Positions 10,168 to 20,706 of a stretch of 64,000 nt of DNA are shown piece after piece; position 1 is the first letter of the stretch; every line of letters starts with the position of its first letter. The DNA lies in NCBI GenBank assembly GCA_050084515.1, contig CM114275.1:17174001-17238000 (forward strand), read 5' to 3'. Origin of the DNA: Blasia pusilla (lineage: Eukaryota; Marchantiophyta; Marchantiopsida; Blasiales). The notes beneath the pieces were generated by a model that was given only the letters and a program-made list of their open reading frames with translations, was not told the origin of the DNA and did not search any database. A program made the position numbers and the translations under genes.

Positions 10168-11058
10168 GTGGAGGCTATTGCACTTATTCCGCGTCCGGTA
10201 GATGTGAGTAGAGTTAGGGAATTCATGGGATTGGCGAACTACTATCGGAGGTATGTGAAGGGATTTAGTGCTATGGCAAAGCCTTTGAACCAATTGTTGA
10301 AATCAGATCAGGAGTGGCACTGGGGAGATGATCATGAGAGAGCTTTTGTGGAGCTTAAGGCCCAGTTGGTGGCGGCGCCTATCTTGAGGAGACCTATCAG
10401 AGGGCGCCCATTTCAGGTACACACTGATTGGAGTAGGTTGGGACTTGGAGCGGTGTTGACACAACATGATGATGAGCACATGGAGTTTGTGGTGGCCTAT
10501 GCAAGTCGTTCGAATAATGCAGGGGAGTCGCGCTATAGTTCATATGAGGGAGAGTGCTTGGCAGTGGTGTGGGCTGTGGCACACTTTAGGTGTTACTTAT
10601 TTGGCACACAGTTTACCCTTGTTACTGATCACCAGCCGCTCAAGTGGTTGATGGAGTCTGACAAGCTTACAGGGAAGCTTGCACGGTGGACTCTTATCTT
10701 ACAGGAGTATGACTTCCAGGTGGTACATAGACATGGAGTTGCCTACCTTGATGCTGATGGGTTGAGTAGGAACCCATGTACTAGCCAAGAGGATGCAATA
10801 GGGGCTAGATGGCATGGCGAGGTTGATGAGGAGATGGTGCCACGTTGGCATGCATCCACCTTTTTATGTTGGTTAGGGGTGGACTCTAGTATGAAGGACC
10901 ACATGACATCTTACTCTAGTCAGAGGGTAGATGGCCAGCCTTCAGATCCTAAGGTTGGAGATGGTGGTACGGATCAACGTGATATTCATGATGATGCGTT
11001 GGTGTTGGAGTTCCTACGGACCAATAGGGTGCCAGGCATAGTGAGTGCCAAGGAGTGA
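10168..11058 (+). pseudogene. RT thumb, RNase H and linker, copy A
   Basis: The segment continues the RT frame after the TAG: QAKVEAIALIPRP, FMGLANYYRRYVKGF, then RNase H with HTDWSRLGLGAVL, YEGECLAVVWA, VTDHQPLKWL and LDADGLSRN, giving the D-E-D-D carboxylates. About 90 residues of acidic linker lead toward integrase. The frame ends at a TGA (11056-11058) that is CGA in copy D. It would remove RNA from the RNA-DNA hybrid. Confidence 0.85.
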
Positions 11059-12250
11059 GACCGTGTTCTTCAACGTGCTAAGAGGTATTGATTGGAGGGA
11101 ACATATATTCTCCGTGTGTGGGAGGATGGTAGAGTACGAGTAGTGCCACATTTGGCTCAGAGAGAGCGCATTGTGCGACATGCTCATGAGTAGTTGGGAC
11201 ATTTTGGGGTAAAGCGTACGTATAGCTTACTCCCTGTTAAGTATTGGTGGCGTGGCATGCATACTCAGGTGCAGCAGTTGGTGTCATGTTGTATGGTTTG
11301 TGACCGAGTGAGGGCGTCATTCAATGCTCCTACACCATAGTTACACCCCTTGGCTATTATGGGGTTGGGTTACCGCTGGAGTGTGGATTTGCGGGACCGT
11401 TACCGTTGACTGTACGACATCATCGATATGTGTTGGTGATGGTGGAGCACTTCTCCAAGTGGATTGAGTTGGTGGCATTACCTGACAAGGCAAGTGAGGG
11501 AACGGCGTACATGTTTCTTGATAGAGTGCTTAGTCATTTTGGTGCACCGGTGAAGTCTTGACCGACCAGCAGTGAGTTTCAGGTCTTGTGTGACAAGGCG
11601 TTGATTGATCATCGGACCACGTCTCGAGATCATCCAGAGGCGGATGGTTTGGCTGAGCGTGTGATTCAGACGGTAAAGAGGGCATTGCGCAAGTATGGCC
11701 TACAGAAGGGGCATCTTGGAGACTCGGATATTCAGTTGCCATGGTTAGCCATGGGGTATAGGTTCAGTCGCCAAGCATCCTTGGCTTCCTTCTCACCTTT
11801 TTTTCTGTTATACGGCCAAGATCCAGACTTACCAGTAGCAATTCGTCGGGAGTCTAGTGAGGTGGTGAACCTTGATGACCCAGAGATGTGGATGAGGGTG
11901 TGTTCTCAGCGGGCAGAGCTCTTTCAGAGAGTTATGCCAACAGCCTTTGAGAATCTTGCCATTGCTCAACATAGAGATAGGTTGCGGTATGCAACCATTC
12001 GGGGTGGAGGTTATCGGCCATCGATTCATAGGTTCCATGTGGGAGACTATGTCTATTTGCAGCAGATTGCACCGACAACGTTGGATGTGAGGGCAGGCCG
12101 CACTATTTTACGAGTGCCCGAGGTGTTAGCTTCTAGAGTTCTCATGTTGGAGGGTCGTGATGGAGTTTTTTGGAAGGACCATGTGCGTAATTGTGCGCCA
12201 TGTCATCTTCCAAATGTGGATGGTACTATTGACCCAAGCTTAGCCATGAT
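11059..12250 (+). pseudogene. DDE integrase with C-terminal region, copy A
   Basis: The zinc-binding N-part is readable around 11180-11320 (LGHFGVKRTYSLL, then CMVCDRVRASFN). The catalytic core is damaged near the first Asp (frame change about 11350-11430) and near the second (about 11560-11580, a short deletion against copy D). The Glu helix is intact: HPEADGLAERVIQTVKRALRK at 11632-11695, given here only as the key E of AERV. A basic C-part follows (FHVGDYVYLQ, WKDHVRNCAPCHLP). Integrase would insert the cDNA and create the 5-bp duplication. Confidence 0.8.
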
Positions 12251-12262
12251 ACATGCTAGCTT

Positions 12263-12407
12263 GAGGTGCATGTTGTGTGGGTGTGCTGGTAACGCAGCAT
12301 GTATGTTGGTGTGTGATCGGTGTTCTAGGGGTTGGCACATGATGTGTTTGACTCCACGTATGGATGTTGTTCCTATTGGAAGGTGGGGTTGTCCTCTATG
12401 TATTTAG
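12263..12407 (+). pseudogene. PHD zinc finger at the pol C-terminus, copy A
   Basis: The last 48 residues hold CMLC, then CDRC, GWH, MMC, and GRWGCPLC: the Cys4-His-Cys3 pattern of a PHD finger with its usual Trp two residues before the seventh Cys. All eight zinc ligands are present here. The domain follows the integrase C-part in the same frame and ends at TAG 12405-12407. PHD fingers often read histone H3 tails. It occupies the place of the chromodomain in chromoviruses, so a targeting role is a reasonable inference. Confidence 0.85.
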
Positions 12408-12570
12408 GAGAGGTAGATGACTTGATCTTTGCATGATATGGATTACAGATGTACGACTAACGATGGGGCAACCTAGCACCCGGCCTTCTAGTTCGTGCAC
12501 CCACGAAGGTGTATAGCATGTAGTAGATGTATAGGGCTACCTGGGAGTTATAGGGACCTAAACGCCAGTT

Positions 12571-12580
12571 ACAGGGGCGA
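12571..12580 (+). other. Purine tract before B1 (possible polypurine tract), copy A
   Basis: ACAGGGGCGA lies directly before B1. The equivalent is AGTTAGGGGGGCGAG in copy D (51691-51705), a G6 run in copy 2 (about 22224) and AGGGAGGCGA in copy 3. Plus-strand priming normally happens at such a tract next to the 3' repeat. Its position before B1 rather than before A2 matters for how the ends are made. Confidence 0.45.
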
Positions 12581-12686
12581 GTTGTGGTACACTTATGTTT
12601 GTGGATGCTCTCGTCTATGTTATGTATGTATCTGAGTATGGTATGTCAACGATGTATGTTGTATGACGATGTGGATTCGCACGACA
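12580..12686 (+). repeat. Right-end repeat B1, copy A
   Basis: 107 bp starting AGTTGTGGTACAC and ending GCACGACA, repeated after A2 as B2 (13056-13156). Three or four bases (GCT) separate it from A2. There is no B segment at the left end. Confidence 0.85.
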
Positions 12687-12689
12687 GCT

Positions 12690-13055
12690 ATCATGACCAT
12701 ACGGATTATGTCGTAGAGTATAGTGTGCTAGTAGAGGCCATACCTTATGTAGGACCGTAATGGCTAGGTAGAGATGCGGTTTCATATATAGGGTTGGGGG
12801 TTACTCAGTTGGGGGTGACTTTCCCAGTAGGGCCCGTTCTTAGGTTGGAGGATATAGTGTGGAGTGCACCCAAAAACGATCGATTCTTTGAGTTGAGCCT
12901 GTTGCGTTGGGAGTTAGCCTTGGTAGTGAGTAGAGCTCTTGGATATGGTGTTTCCCGCAAGCTTCGACCTAGATTCTCCCATCGTGGAGTGGGTTTGGCT
13001 CGATTGTATGTGATTATATACGTATTTTATAATAGTAGATCTTTCACAGATTTCA
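12690..13055 (+). repeat. Right-end repeat A2, copy A
   Basis: This matches A1 over its full length, from TCATGACCATACGG to AGATTTCA. At the predicted RNA start it has ACGATCGATTC, where A1 has ACAGTCAGTTC. The same A1/A2 difference recurs in copy D. Confidence 0.85.
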
Positions 13056-13156
13056 GTTGTGGTACACTTTGTGGATGCTCTCGTCTATATTATGTATGTA
13101 TGTGAGTATGGTATATCAGCGATGTATGTTGTATGACGACGTGGATTAGCACGACA
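13056..13156 (+). repeat. Right-end repeat B2, copy A
   Basis: Second copy of B, ending GCACGACA directly at the target duplication TGTTT (13157-13161). The end CGACA and the left end TGTC form the short inverted TG...CA termini expected for integrase substrates. Confidence 0.85.
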
Positions 13157-13161
13157 TGTTT

Positions 13162-13316
13162 GAGTTTTGATTTCATGCTGCTATGTTGTGATTGGTAGCC
13201 GCTTGACGACGATCGAGTACCGTGCAATGACGCCCGTAGCTGCAACGCGCCGCCAATTGTCGTTCCGTGCAGCTCGTGGCCGCACCGCACCATCTTGATC
13301 GCGGAGCCGCACCGTC
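13162..13316 (+). other. Leader of copy 2, middle piece
   Basis: This continues the copy 2 leader after copy A and aligns with 1456-1605 in copy 1 (for example CTATGTTGTGATTGGTAGC). No ORF. It is cut by the solo LTR that follows. Confidence 0.65.
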
Positions 13317-13321
13317 ATCGT

Positions 13322-14335
13322 CGTGCGCCTACTCTCCTTGAACGTTAATCTTGTTTGTTGCGGAAGCGTGCGTTGAGTAGGTCACGCTCTCAACGCTAAT
13401 CTGCATCCAAACACGCACTCTGGTTAGTCGGGTCTTGGATCAATCAGCGGGCTAACTTTCCGAGTTCTCGTCTTGGAATCTCATCAAGTTTTGCGGTTTA
13501 CAACACGGGCAAGTCTCGAAAGACTTGGCACAGATTTTATGGTCGGTTCAGGTACTTGAAATGGCATTTCGCGCCAGGCGATTTCAACTGTCCGATGGAC
13601 ATCCAATGAGTTCCTCACCAAGACTCACACAAAATGAATCTCAGGTTGGAATCCAAGTGTGGCGTACAAAGTCCACTCCCTTGGATCAGGTTTGGGTTTC
13701 GAGTTCCAAAGCCAAACTCCCGTTCCATCTCGTGCCTCTAAAATGCCGTTTGGCGCCCAAAGTGGGGATTCGTGTTCCGAGACATCTCGGAGAGACTCCT
13801 CCCTTACTAGTACTTCTGAGAATCTCCAGGGGCCCCCTACATTTAGGGAATGACACCCGGGCCTCTCCAATTGGCCCTCAACCCGATTGCTCTCTCAATC
13901 GTTTTAGGCCAATATCTCAGCTTGTACTTACACGTTTGCTGAGATCTTTAGTGCGTTGGAAGCGTCTCAAGATAAATTTTTCAACGCGCCCTTATTTGTC
14001 CCAAACTCATCTCAAATCTCAACGTTATAGTCCTAAACACAGTCAGATTCTCCCAAATGCTAGTCGTGTTCCAAACTGGTTCTCACCTCTTTGGGAACGA
14101 ACCTCCCAAGACTCAACTCATCTCAAGTCTTGGCTCGCGTTTGGTCTAGGTTTTCTGGTCGCGACCACTCATGCATGAAACGCACAACCCTGTTCCGCGT
14201 TTTGTCTCTTAGACTTTTCCAAGAGACCTTTCCAAACGCCTCTCCAAAGCACAAACCTCGCAACGTGAGTTCACTTGAGTTCTGATGTTTCGCTTGGCGC
14301 CTATTTGGTGTTGTTTGGTTATGAGGGTCGAGACA
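13322..14335 (-). repeat. Solo LTR of the chromovirus-like family (minus orientation)
   Basis: About 1.0 kb, homologous over its length to the LTRs at 35994-36995 (plus) and 58701-59705 (minus). It has the same CCTACTCTCCTTGAACG start and GAGGGTCG.GACA end on this strand. The first bases are degraded. Flanks ATCGT (13317-13321) and ATCAT (14336-14340) look like a target duplication with one G-to-A change at a CG. No internal region is present, so it is a recombined solo LTR. Confidence 0.75.
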
Positions 14336-14933
14336 ATCATTATGGAGCAAAGTGTGGGTTTATTGTTGATTAAGGAGGATATACCGCCGAATGCCGCATC
14401 CCACCATCGGGGGCCGTGCTGTTGGTAGCCATTCCGTGCCGCCTGCAACGCCGCACTGTTCCGTTGGAACCGCACTGTCCATCAAGGAGTTTTAAGCAGG
14501 GTGAGTACGGGAGGAGTATGACTTGCTGATTGTAGGAGTTGTCTCCACGACTGAGTTGGGGTCGAGATTTGCAGTTGCTGAGGAGCGACATCGACATGTG
14601 TTCAGGCTACCCATTCTGGTCCTTTACCCTGCACGTGTGAGGTATTCTGGGATTTGGGTAGTTTATTTGGGGATATTGGGTGTGTGGATGCTGAGAGCAT
14701 CATTTATGTATGTGGTTTAGGGGACATGGATCTGTGTGGGATGTCCAGAGTTGAGGGTAGGTTGTCGATGAGATGATAGCCTGGTAGATTTGCCGCACTA
14801 TGCCGCTTGTTGCCGCACATTACACGTCTCGGGGAGGGAGAGTGTAAATTGAGTGCCGCATGTTTGGGATGAGTGATTGAGGGATAACTCCCGAGGTTGA
14901 GAGTGATCGTGTGAGAGGGGCACGAGGGCCATC
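14336..14933 (+). other. Leader of copy 2, last piece
   Basis: It aligns with about 1610-2110 of copy 1 (ATTAAGGAGG, GCAGTTGC..AG.AGCGACATCGACA, CCTGCACGTGTGAGG). No supported ORF. It leads directly into gag at 14934. Confidence 0.65.
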
Positions 14934-16233
14934 ATGGCATCTTTTCACGATTTTGAGAGGCGAGGTAGTGGACCTGAGAGTAGCTATGGAGGGTTTACCC
15001 GGAGTGGTGCGAGGTTTCGAGGCTCTCCACGTGAGAGACCACCTCGATCTCCTTCTGTGTCGTCTTCAGACAATGGGGGAGCGTGTAGAGGAGTTTGTGA
15101 GCACATCGCCATACATTGTGAGTGGTCCTACTAGTTGGGCATACGAGATGGACGATCAGGGTAGAGGACCGCGTAAGTTTTCAGGTGTTATAGGAACGAT
15201 TGAGTTGCACGATTTCATAGCAGAGTTTAGGAGTTGGTGCGACTCCTAGCGGGCTAGGAACTCTAGAGAGTTCAACCCATTTATAGCATGGAACAGTATG
15301 TTCCAACATTTAGAGGGGGCGCCCATGGACAATTACCATGAGTTCTCTCATAGATATGCACGTGAGATCAAGGCATGGAGGCTCTACTATGACCCAAATT
15401 CTATGTCATGGACAGAGCCATTCCCAGATGAGGAAGAGTCAAGAGAGACTACTTCCTCTTCCACTAGTGACTTTTTAGGAGGGGTCACTTGCACGGGAGC
15501 AGTTGCGCCGTCTAGTCGGGTTCGTCTGAGGTTTAACCATGTGGTTGAGTTCTTTGTTGAGTTGAGGGCAAGCTACCAGGGGTTACGGATGGAGAAGTTG
15601 TGGAGCATCCACGACTTCCAGAGGCGCCCGTGTGAGAGTTTGCGTGAGGCTTACACTCGCTTGCGCCGGTTGATCAACGTCACTTAGAGGGTGACTCAGG
15701 CTCAGGCTATCGAGTCATGGTATGCGATGTTGGACCGGACCCTGCGGACACGGGTGCGGGAGGGGGAGCTTCTTATGAACACCTCCCCTACGTTGAGAGA
15801 TGTTTTTAGGACCGCCGGGAACATTGAGCGCAACATGGCGGAGGAGAGCGTAGCCACCATGGGTTCTGGGCGAGAGCAGTCATCATTGTCTGCACTACCT
15901 GTGCAACAACATGGACTCCAAGATAGGTCGACTGTGGCACCACGAGCTCAAGGAGGATACAGGGAGGCCGTGCCACAAAGACCTATGCCTTCATATGCGG
16001 CTCTGCAGCAGCCGCTTACTATTACTTGTTGGTCATGTGATGGAGCCCATCATCAGCGTGATTGCACTCGTCAGGGTCATGGACGTGTGCCTCAGCATGG
16101 AGGAGGAGATGGTGCTGCATCAGTAGGTTATCAGTGTGACTATTGTCAGAGGTATGGTCATACACGTGCCAGGCGTTTCAATTTACATCATGAGTTATAT
16201 CCGGACCGAGGGCCAAAGAGGGCACCAGAGTGA
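14934..16233 (+). pseudogene. gag: gag region, copy 2
   Basis: A plausible start ATG at 14934 gives MASFHDFERRGSGPESSYGG, then FTRSGARFRG as in family A gag. A frameshift near 15070 and stops at about 15247 and 15687 interrupt it. The capsid-like part (VVEFFVELRASYQGL, SLREAYTRLRRLI) and the knuckles near 16025-16175 are readable: CWSCDGAHHQRDC is intact, while CDYCQRYGHTRARR has lost its last Cys. It ends at TGA 16231. Confidence 0.72.
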
Positions 16234-16530
16234 GTAGCCAGTCCGGGTGGGCCTAGAGATTGTGCACTAGGTGATCCCGTTGGGGGACGAGGAGTTGAAG
16301 TTGCCCGACATGATGGTGGAGCTGCCTATGGAGGAGGTAGAGTCCTACCACCTAGACACGTCGAGGGAGATGTCGGGCATGAAGCTAGGATGGCTGCTCA
16401 GATACATCAGCTACAAGAGTAGATTTCCGCTATGGCATTGAGATTACCCGATGCCGGATCCGCGACATCGACATCATATGGAGCAGCCAGAGATATGGAG
16501 GATCCTGGTTGGATATGCGGGGTTGCCTAG

Positions 16531-17850
16531 ATGGAGGCCACCGCAGTTGTGATGTGTGGAGCAGCCGCAGAGTTGGATCCACATCAAGGGGAAGCCAAGA
16601 AACAGACTAGGCTTCCTCAGTCTTTCACGTTGTCCGAGGCGATGAGGACCCCATCAATGGGTCCTGATCAGAGTTCTGGAGAGTTGGTGAGGTTGTTGGT
16701 GTGTAGGCACGGAGGGCAATGGGAGAAGAAAGTGCGACGACTCCTATTGTTGATGCTCACAAGGGGCATGTGTCAAGCACGTTGTTGGGGGCGGCCACTA
16801 TTGTGTACCGCGCTCCTTTATTTTCTACTTCCGTTGTTATGACGTTGGGGGGTACGGCCGTCGAGGATTTTTGGTTGGCCGCTACGCTATGTGAGCGTGG
16901 AGTTGGAGTTCTTACATCACGTTTAGAGGTGATTGCAGAGGAGGTGATGGACCTGCCCTTGGAGCGGATGCTCGGGCCATCCACGTCAGATTCATGGCAG
17001 GCTGCGGCTGCGAGGATGGCAGAGATGCCCGCTAGACCCGTGATAGAGTGTGTCATGGCTTCTCCTGGTGTTGTGTTGCTAGATAACCGAGGAGAGGTCT
17101 TCCAATTGGTAAGTCCCGGAGGTAGAGCTTTTAGTCCGCAATGCGTCTTGTTGGATTGAGGAGCGCAACCCATGATGTTGGGGAAAGCGTCATTCAGAGG
17201 ATTGGGCTTGACAAGAGCCGATGTGGAGGGTTTCCATTCCGAATACAAACATCCTTGGGTGGAGCGAGTACCACACAGTATATCACCCGACATGAGGTCT
17301 TGGTGAGGATTCGCCCGGGACATCCTACAGACGAGTCTGTGGTGCAAGCTAAGGCGATAGTGACTGATGCACAGTCCTACGACGTTTTGGTTGGTGGAGC
17401 AGTGTTATACCCGATGGGGTTTTCCCTAGATTACTGGGAAGAGTCAGCGTCCTACAGACCAAGATGGCAGTCAGGTGATGGGCGCCTTAGCTCATTACCT
17501 GTTCGATTCACATGTGCAGTGATCGAGCAACAGCCAGGAGAGATGGCGACCTTAGCAGCATTTAGCACTGCCATCACTTGGCCTAGTGATTTGATTGAGG
17601 GACATGTCCATGCAGAGGATACTCCCGTTCCTGAAATTTCTATGGAGAGGAGTGTTATGGTAGCCGCATCATTCTGTGGAGGAGAGGTGCCGCTGTGGGG
17701 CTTGACTGAGGAGCTTCAACGATTGGCAGATGAGCACGTGCAAACCGCGTGGAGCAAGGCGTTTGCACCGGAGCATGACGGGTCAGAGGAACCCGAGATA
17801 GCAAGGAGTGCTACGATGATACCCATGGATACCACACCCATTGTGTGGTG
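16531..17850 (+). pseudogene. Linker and aspartic protease region, copy 2
   Basis: A frame from 16719 runs to VLLD at 17159. A TGA then replaces the Ser of the D-S-G triad, and the frame resumes with AQPMMLGKASFRGLGL as in copy 3 (LLDSRAQPLMLGKA). It ends with SYDVLVGGAVLYPMGFSLDYW (17371-17440 region). The active site is therefore broken. Neighbours are gag upstream and methyltransferase downstream. Confidence 0.68.
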
Positions 17851-17854
17851 TACC

Positions 17855-19057
17855 CCGGAGGAGGATATTCAATTGTTAGATCTTTTTGTAGGGATTAGCA
17901 CCGGGTTAGCTGTTGTTTTGCAGGAAGGAGTGCGAGTACAACCGTACCTGTATATGGAGAGTGATGATATTGCAAGGCGCATCTCACTATGATATGTGGC
18001 GGAGTTACACTTACATTTTCTCGACTTATTGTCTGCGTCTGCGGTACAAGGATACTAGAGTTCCCTACCGAGGGATATTTCATTGCTGGGGGCGCAGGAC
18101 TTAGACCGGATATGCACCATTGATTTGGTCATTTCCATTTGGCCATGTCAGGGCCAATGGAGTGTTGGACGAGGCATCCGATTGGCTGACACTCGGTCCA
18201 GGTTGTTTTGGGAGATGTTGAGGGTCTTACGGTAGTTGCACGAGCACTAGTCTCGTTCTCCAGCCTACATTCTGGAGAATGTGCCGATCTTAGGAGACTC
18301 CATGTCACGGGTGTTGACGAGTGCTCATCAAGTGCGTGCCTGGATTGGCCCAGTAGTGTTCTTGGATACGGCGAGTGTAGGTTCTAGAGCCCATCGCCCG
18401 CGTCTATGGTGGATCAACTTGGTGCCCCATGCGGTGTTACGGAGGGCATGTGTGAGAGTGGAGCGCCCCTCCCATTTGTTAGTGGATTTCATTCTAGATC
18501 CAGGTCGTTGCTCACAGGCAGTGAGACACAATGATCAACCACCGTTGACTGTAGTCAATAGGGTAGGCAAGCCGCGGGCAGCCTTTCCCACGTTTGTGAG
18601 TTTTCTCGATTCCTATGCATACAAGGAGGTCGGTCCTGGCTTGGTTTGGGATGACGAGGTTTAGAGGTTGGTGGAGCCCAACGCAGACGAGAGAGAGCGG
18701 GCGATGGGATTTCCCATAGGAGTGACAGCAGTATCGTCAGTCTCACAGGCATCACGACGCCATGTCTTGGGTCAGACGATGGACCTGAATTGCTTGACAT
18801 GGATCTTCAGCTTGGGAGTGGCTGAGCAGCATCGAACGAGATCACGACAGATCACAGCAGTTGCGTTGGTGAGCCCCATGCCTACCGAGACGATGGAGGC
18901 AGTGGCTGGGGGCGAGAACCGAGGAGATCGACACACCAGGGGAGATCGAGAGAGACACCCTTGGACTTCTTGGAATGTTTTGCAGGTACGCCAGGAGATG
19001 ATAGCCACAGCATCGAGCGTGGTTCCGGGCACTGCATATGGAGGAGATCAGAGTTTG
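17855..19057 (+). pseudogene. C5-cytosine methyltransferase domain, copy 2
   Basis: Motif I is LLDLFVGISTG near 17875 (second Gly of DLFGG is V). Motif IV is WPCQGQ near 18145 with the catalytic Cys. Motif VI is LENV near 18275, VIII is AHRPRLWWIN near 18395, IX is ERERAMGFPIGVT near 18690 and X is RRHVLGQTMDLN near 18760. Stops occur at about 17991, 18055, 18235 and 18661. The sequence differs from copy A at many residues but keeps the motif spacing, so the domain is old in both families. Confidence 0.82.
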
Positions 19058-19110
19058 TAGCTGGCTATAGAAGAGACGGGGTTGCACCATAGCAACCACC
19101 GATATCCGCG

Positions 19111-20265
19111 TTGGAGCGTCCTACCGTAGTCATGATGGAGACTTGGGAGCCAGATATGGGCCCTAAGTTGACAGGAGGAGAGCGGCGCCGAATACATCAG
19201 TTCCTTAGGAGTTATAGGAGCTGCTTTGCATTTAGCATGGAGGATTTGGGTACGTTGAAGGGACCAGGGATTTGCATTGAGTTTTCGAGTGATACGCCGA
19301 TCTTCCGACAACCCTACAGGTACAGTGATTTGGAGAGGGCTCTGATTTAGAGTAGGAGCCAGGACTTGGTTGGAGCAAGACTAGTGGAGATGTCGCATGG
19401 GGAGTATGCATCTGCCACTGTCATGCGCGCCAAGAAGGATGTGCATGGCAACTAGACGGATAGGCAGATATGTGGGGATTACCGACCTATCAATCGGCAG
19501 ACAATGTCCGATAGGTATGCCATGCCCACCCCTGAGGAGATCTTTGATGCGATTGGTCATGCAAAGGTTTTCACTTCATCGAATTTGCGAGCCGGATACT
19601 ATCAGCTGCCTATCAGATTGAAGGGCAAGCAAAAGACGGCATTTTGGGGCATCGATCCTCACGAGAAGGATTGTTTGTACCAGTGGTGGTTCTCACCATT
19701 TTGGTTAAAGAACACCCCGGCTGAGTTTTAGAGGGCTATTGATAGGATCTTGGCTGGTCTGGATTTTGCTAGGTGTTATATGGATGACATCGTAGTCTTT
19801 AGCGCCACGGTTGAGGAGCATGAGCGACATCTAGAGGAGGTGTTTCGACCATTGCAATTACATGGGCTGAAGCTACATCCAGCAGGCAAGTGCAAGTTCT
19901 TCTACAACCAGATTGAGTACTTGGGTCATACGATATACCCAAGGGGCCTTGGTATTCAGCAAACAAAGGTAGAGGCTATCTCACGCATTCCACGCCCTAC
20001 AGATGTGAGTCGTGTTTGCGCATTCATGGGATTGGAAAACTTCTATCGGCGGTACGTCAAGGGATTCAGTTTGATTGTGAAGCCGCTGATCTTGCTGACC
20101 AAGGGGGATCACGAGTGGCACAAGGGGGATGAGCAGGAGCAAGCATTTCAGTCGCTCAAGGAGAGGTTGACGTCCGCGCCCATCTTGAGGAGGCCGATCA
20201 GGGGGCTTCCTTTCCAGTTGCAAACAGATTGGAGCATGTTGGGGCTTGGAGCGGTGCTCACCTAA
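19111..20265 (+). pseudogene. Reverse transcriptase, copy 2
   Basis: RT motifs appear across several frames: PIFRQPYRYSDLER, a stop at about 19348, GDYRPINRQT, FTSSNLRAGYYQLPI (the Asp of the usual LDL is Asn), WLKNTPAEF followed by TAG, then CYMDDIVVF near 19778 (YMDD active site). The thumb reads FMGLENFYRRYVKGF. The mix of stops and the Asp-to-Asn change at a catalytic position mean it is inactive. Confidence 0.78.
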
Positions 20266-20706
20266 CATGATGATGAGGGTAGAGAGTTCGTGGTGGATGA
20301 TGGAGTCCGACAAGCTTATAGGGAAGCTTGCAAGATGGGCTCTGTTGTTGCAGGAGTATGATTTTCAGGTGGTACATAGACCTGGGACGCTCAACCAGGA
20401 TGCAGATGGGTTGAGTCGTAACCCATGCCCGAGCAAGATGCGACTGGAGCTCGATGGCATGGAGAGAGTGATGAGGAGTCAGTGCCAGGATGGCACGCGT
20501 CAGCCTATTTAGGCATGTTGGCTATGGAGAGCGAGAGTGTGGAGACTTCGATGGCGAGGTCTAGTGGAGAGTCCTTGGATCCCAAGGCCAATGAGGAGAC
20601 AACAGATGGCCGAGATATTCATGATGATGGAGTGGTCTTGGAGTTCCTTTGTACTCGCAGAGTTGCGAGCACCGTGGGTGCTAGAGAGCGAGATCGGATC
20701 CTATAG
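20200..20706 (+). pseudogene. RNase H remnant and linker, copy 2
   Basis: It begins with QTDWSMLGLGAVLT followed by TAA. Near 20295 the sequence jumps from GAGTTCGTGGTGG to ATGGAGTCCGACAAG. Compared with copy A this removes about 160 bp including the EGECLAV and TDHQPL motifs. The rest reads YDFQVVHRPGTLNQDADGLSRN and an acidic linker. The RNase H is therefore deleted in its core. Confidence 0.72.

Larger units (their letters stand above)
3360..13156 (+). mobile_element. Family-A methyltransferase-type Ty3 element, copy A (complete ends)
   Basis: About 9.8 kb, flanked by 5-bp direct repeats TGTTT (3355-3359 and 13157-13161). Joining the flanks recreates TTATGG-TGTTT-GAG, the sequence present uninterrupted at 1445-1458 in copy 1, so both ends are well fixed. 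Order: A1 repeat, primer-like site, leader, gag, protease, cytosine methyltransferase, RT, RNase H, integrase, PHD finger, purine tract, B1, A2, B2. The start is GTCATGACC (or TGTCATG with a 4-bp duplication) and the end is GCACGACA. Reading frames are broken at about a dozen places, many of them C-to-T stops when compared with copy D. Confidence 0.9.

Noticed and set aside
11059-12250. Tyrosine recombinase expected from the split repeats
   Set aside because: The frames show a zinc-binding integrase N-domain and D,D,E motifs (clearest in copy 2), and no tyrosine recombinase motif was seen.
12583-13156. Reading B1-A2-B2 as an ordinary 3' LTR with a random tandem duplication
   Set aside because: The same arrangement occurs in copies A, D and 3, and the target duplications lie outside B2, so it is a family feature.
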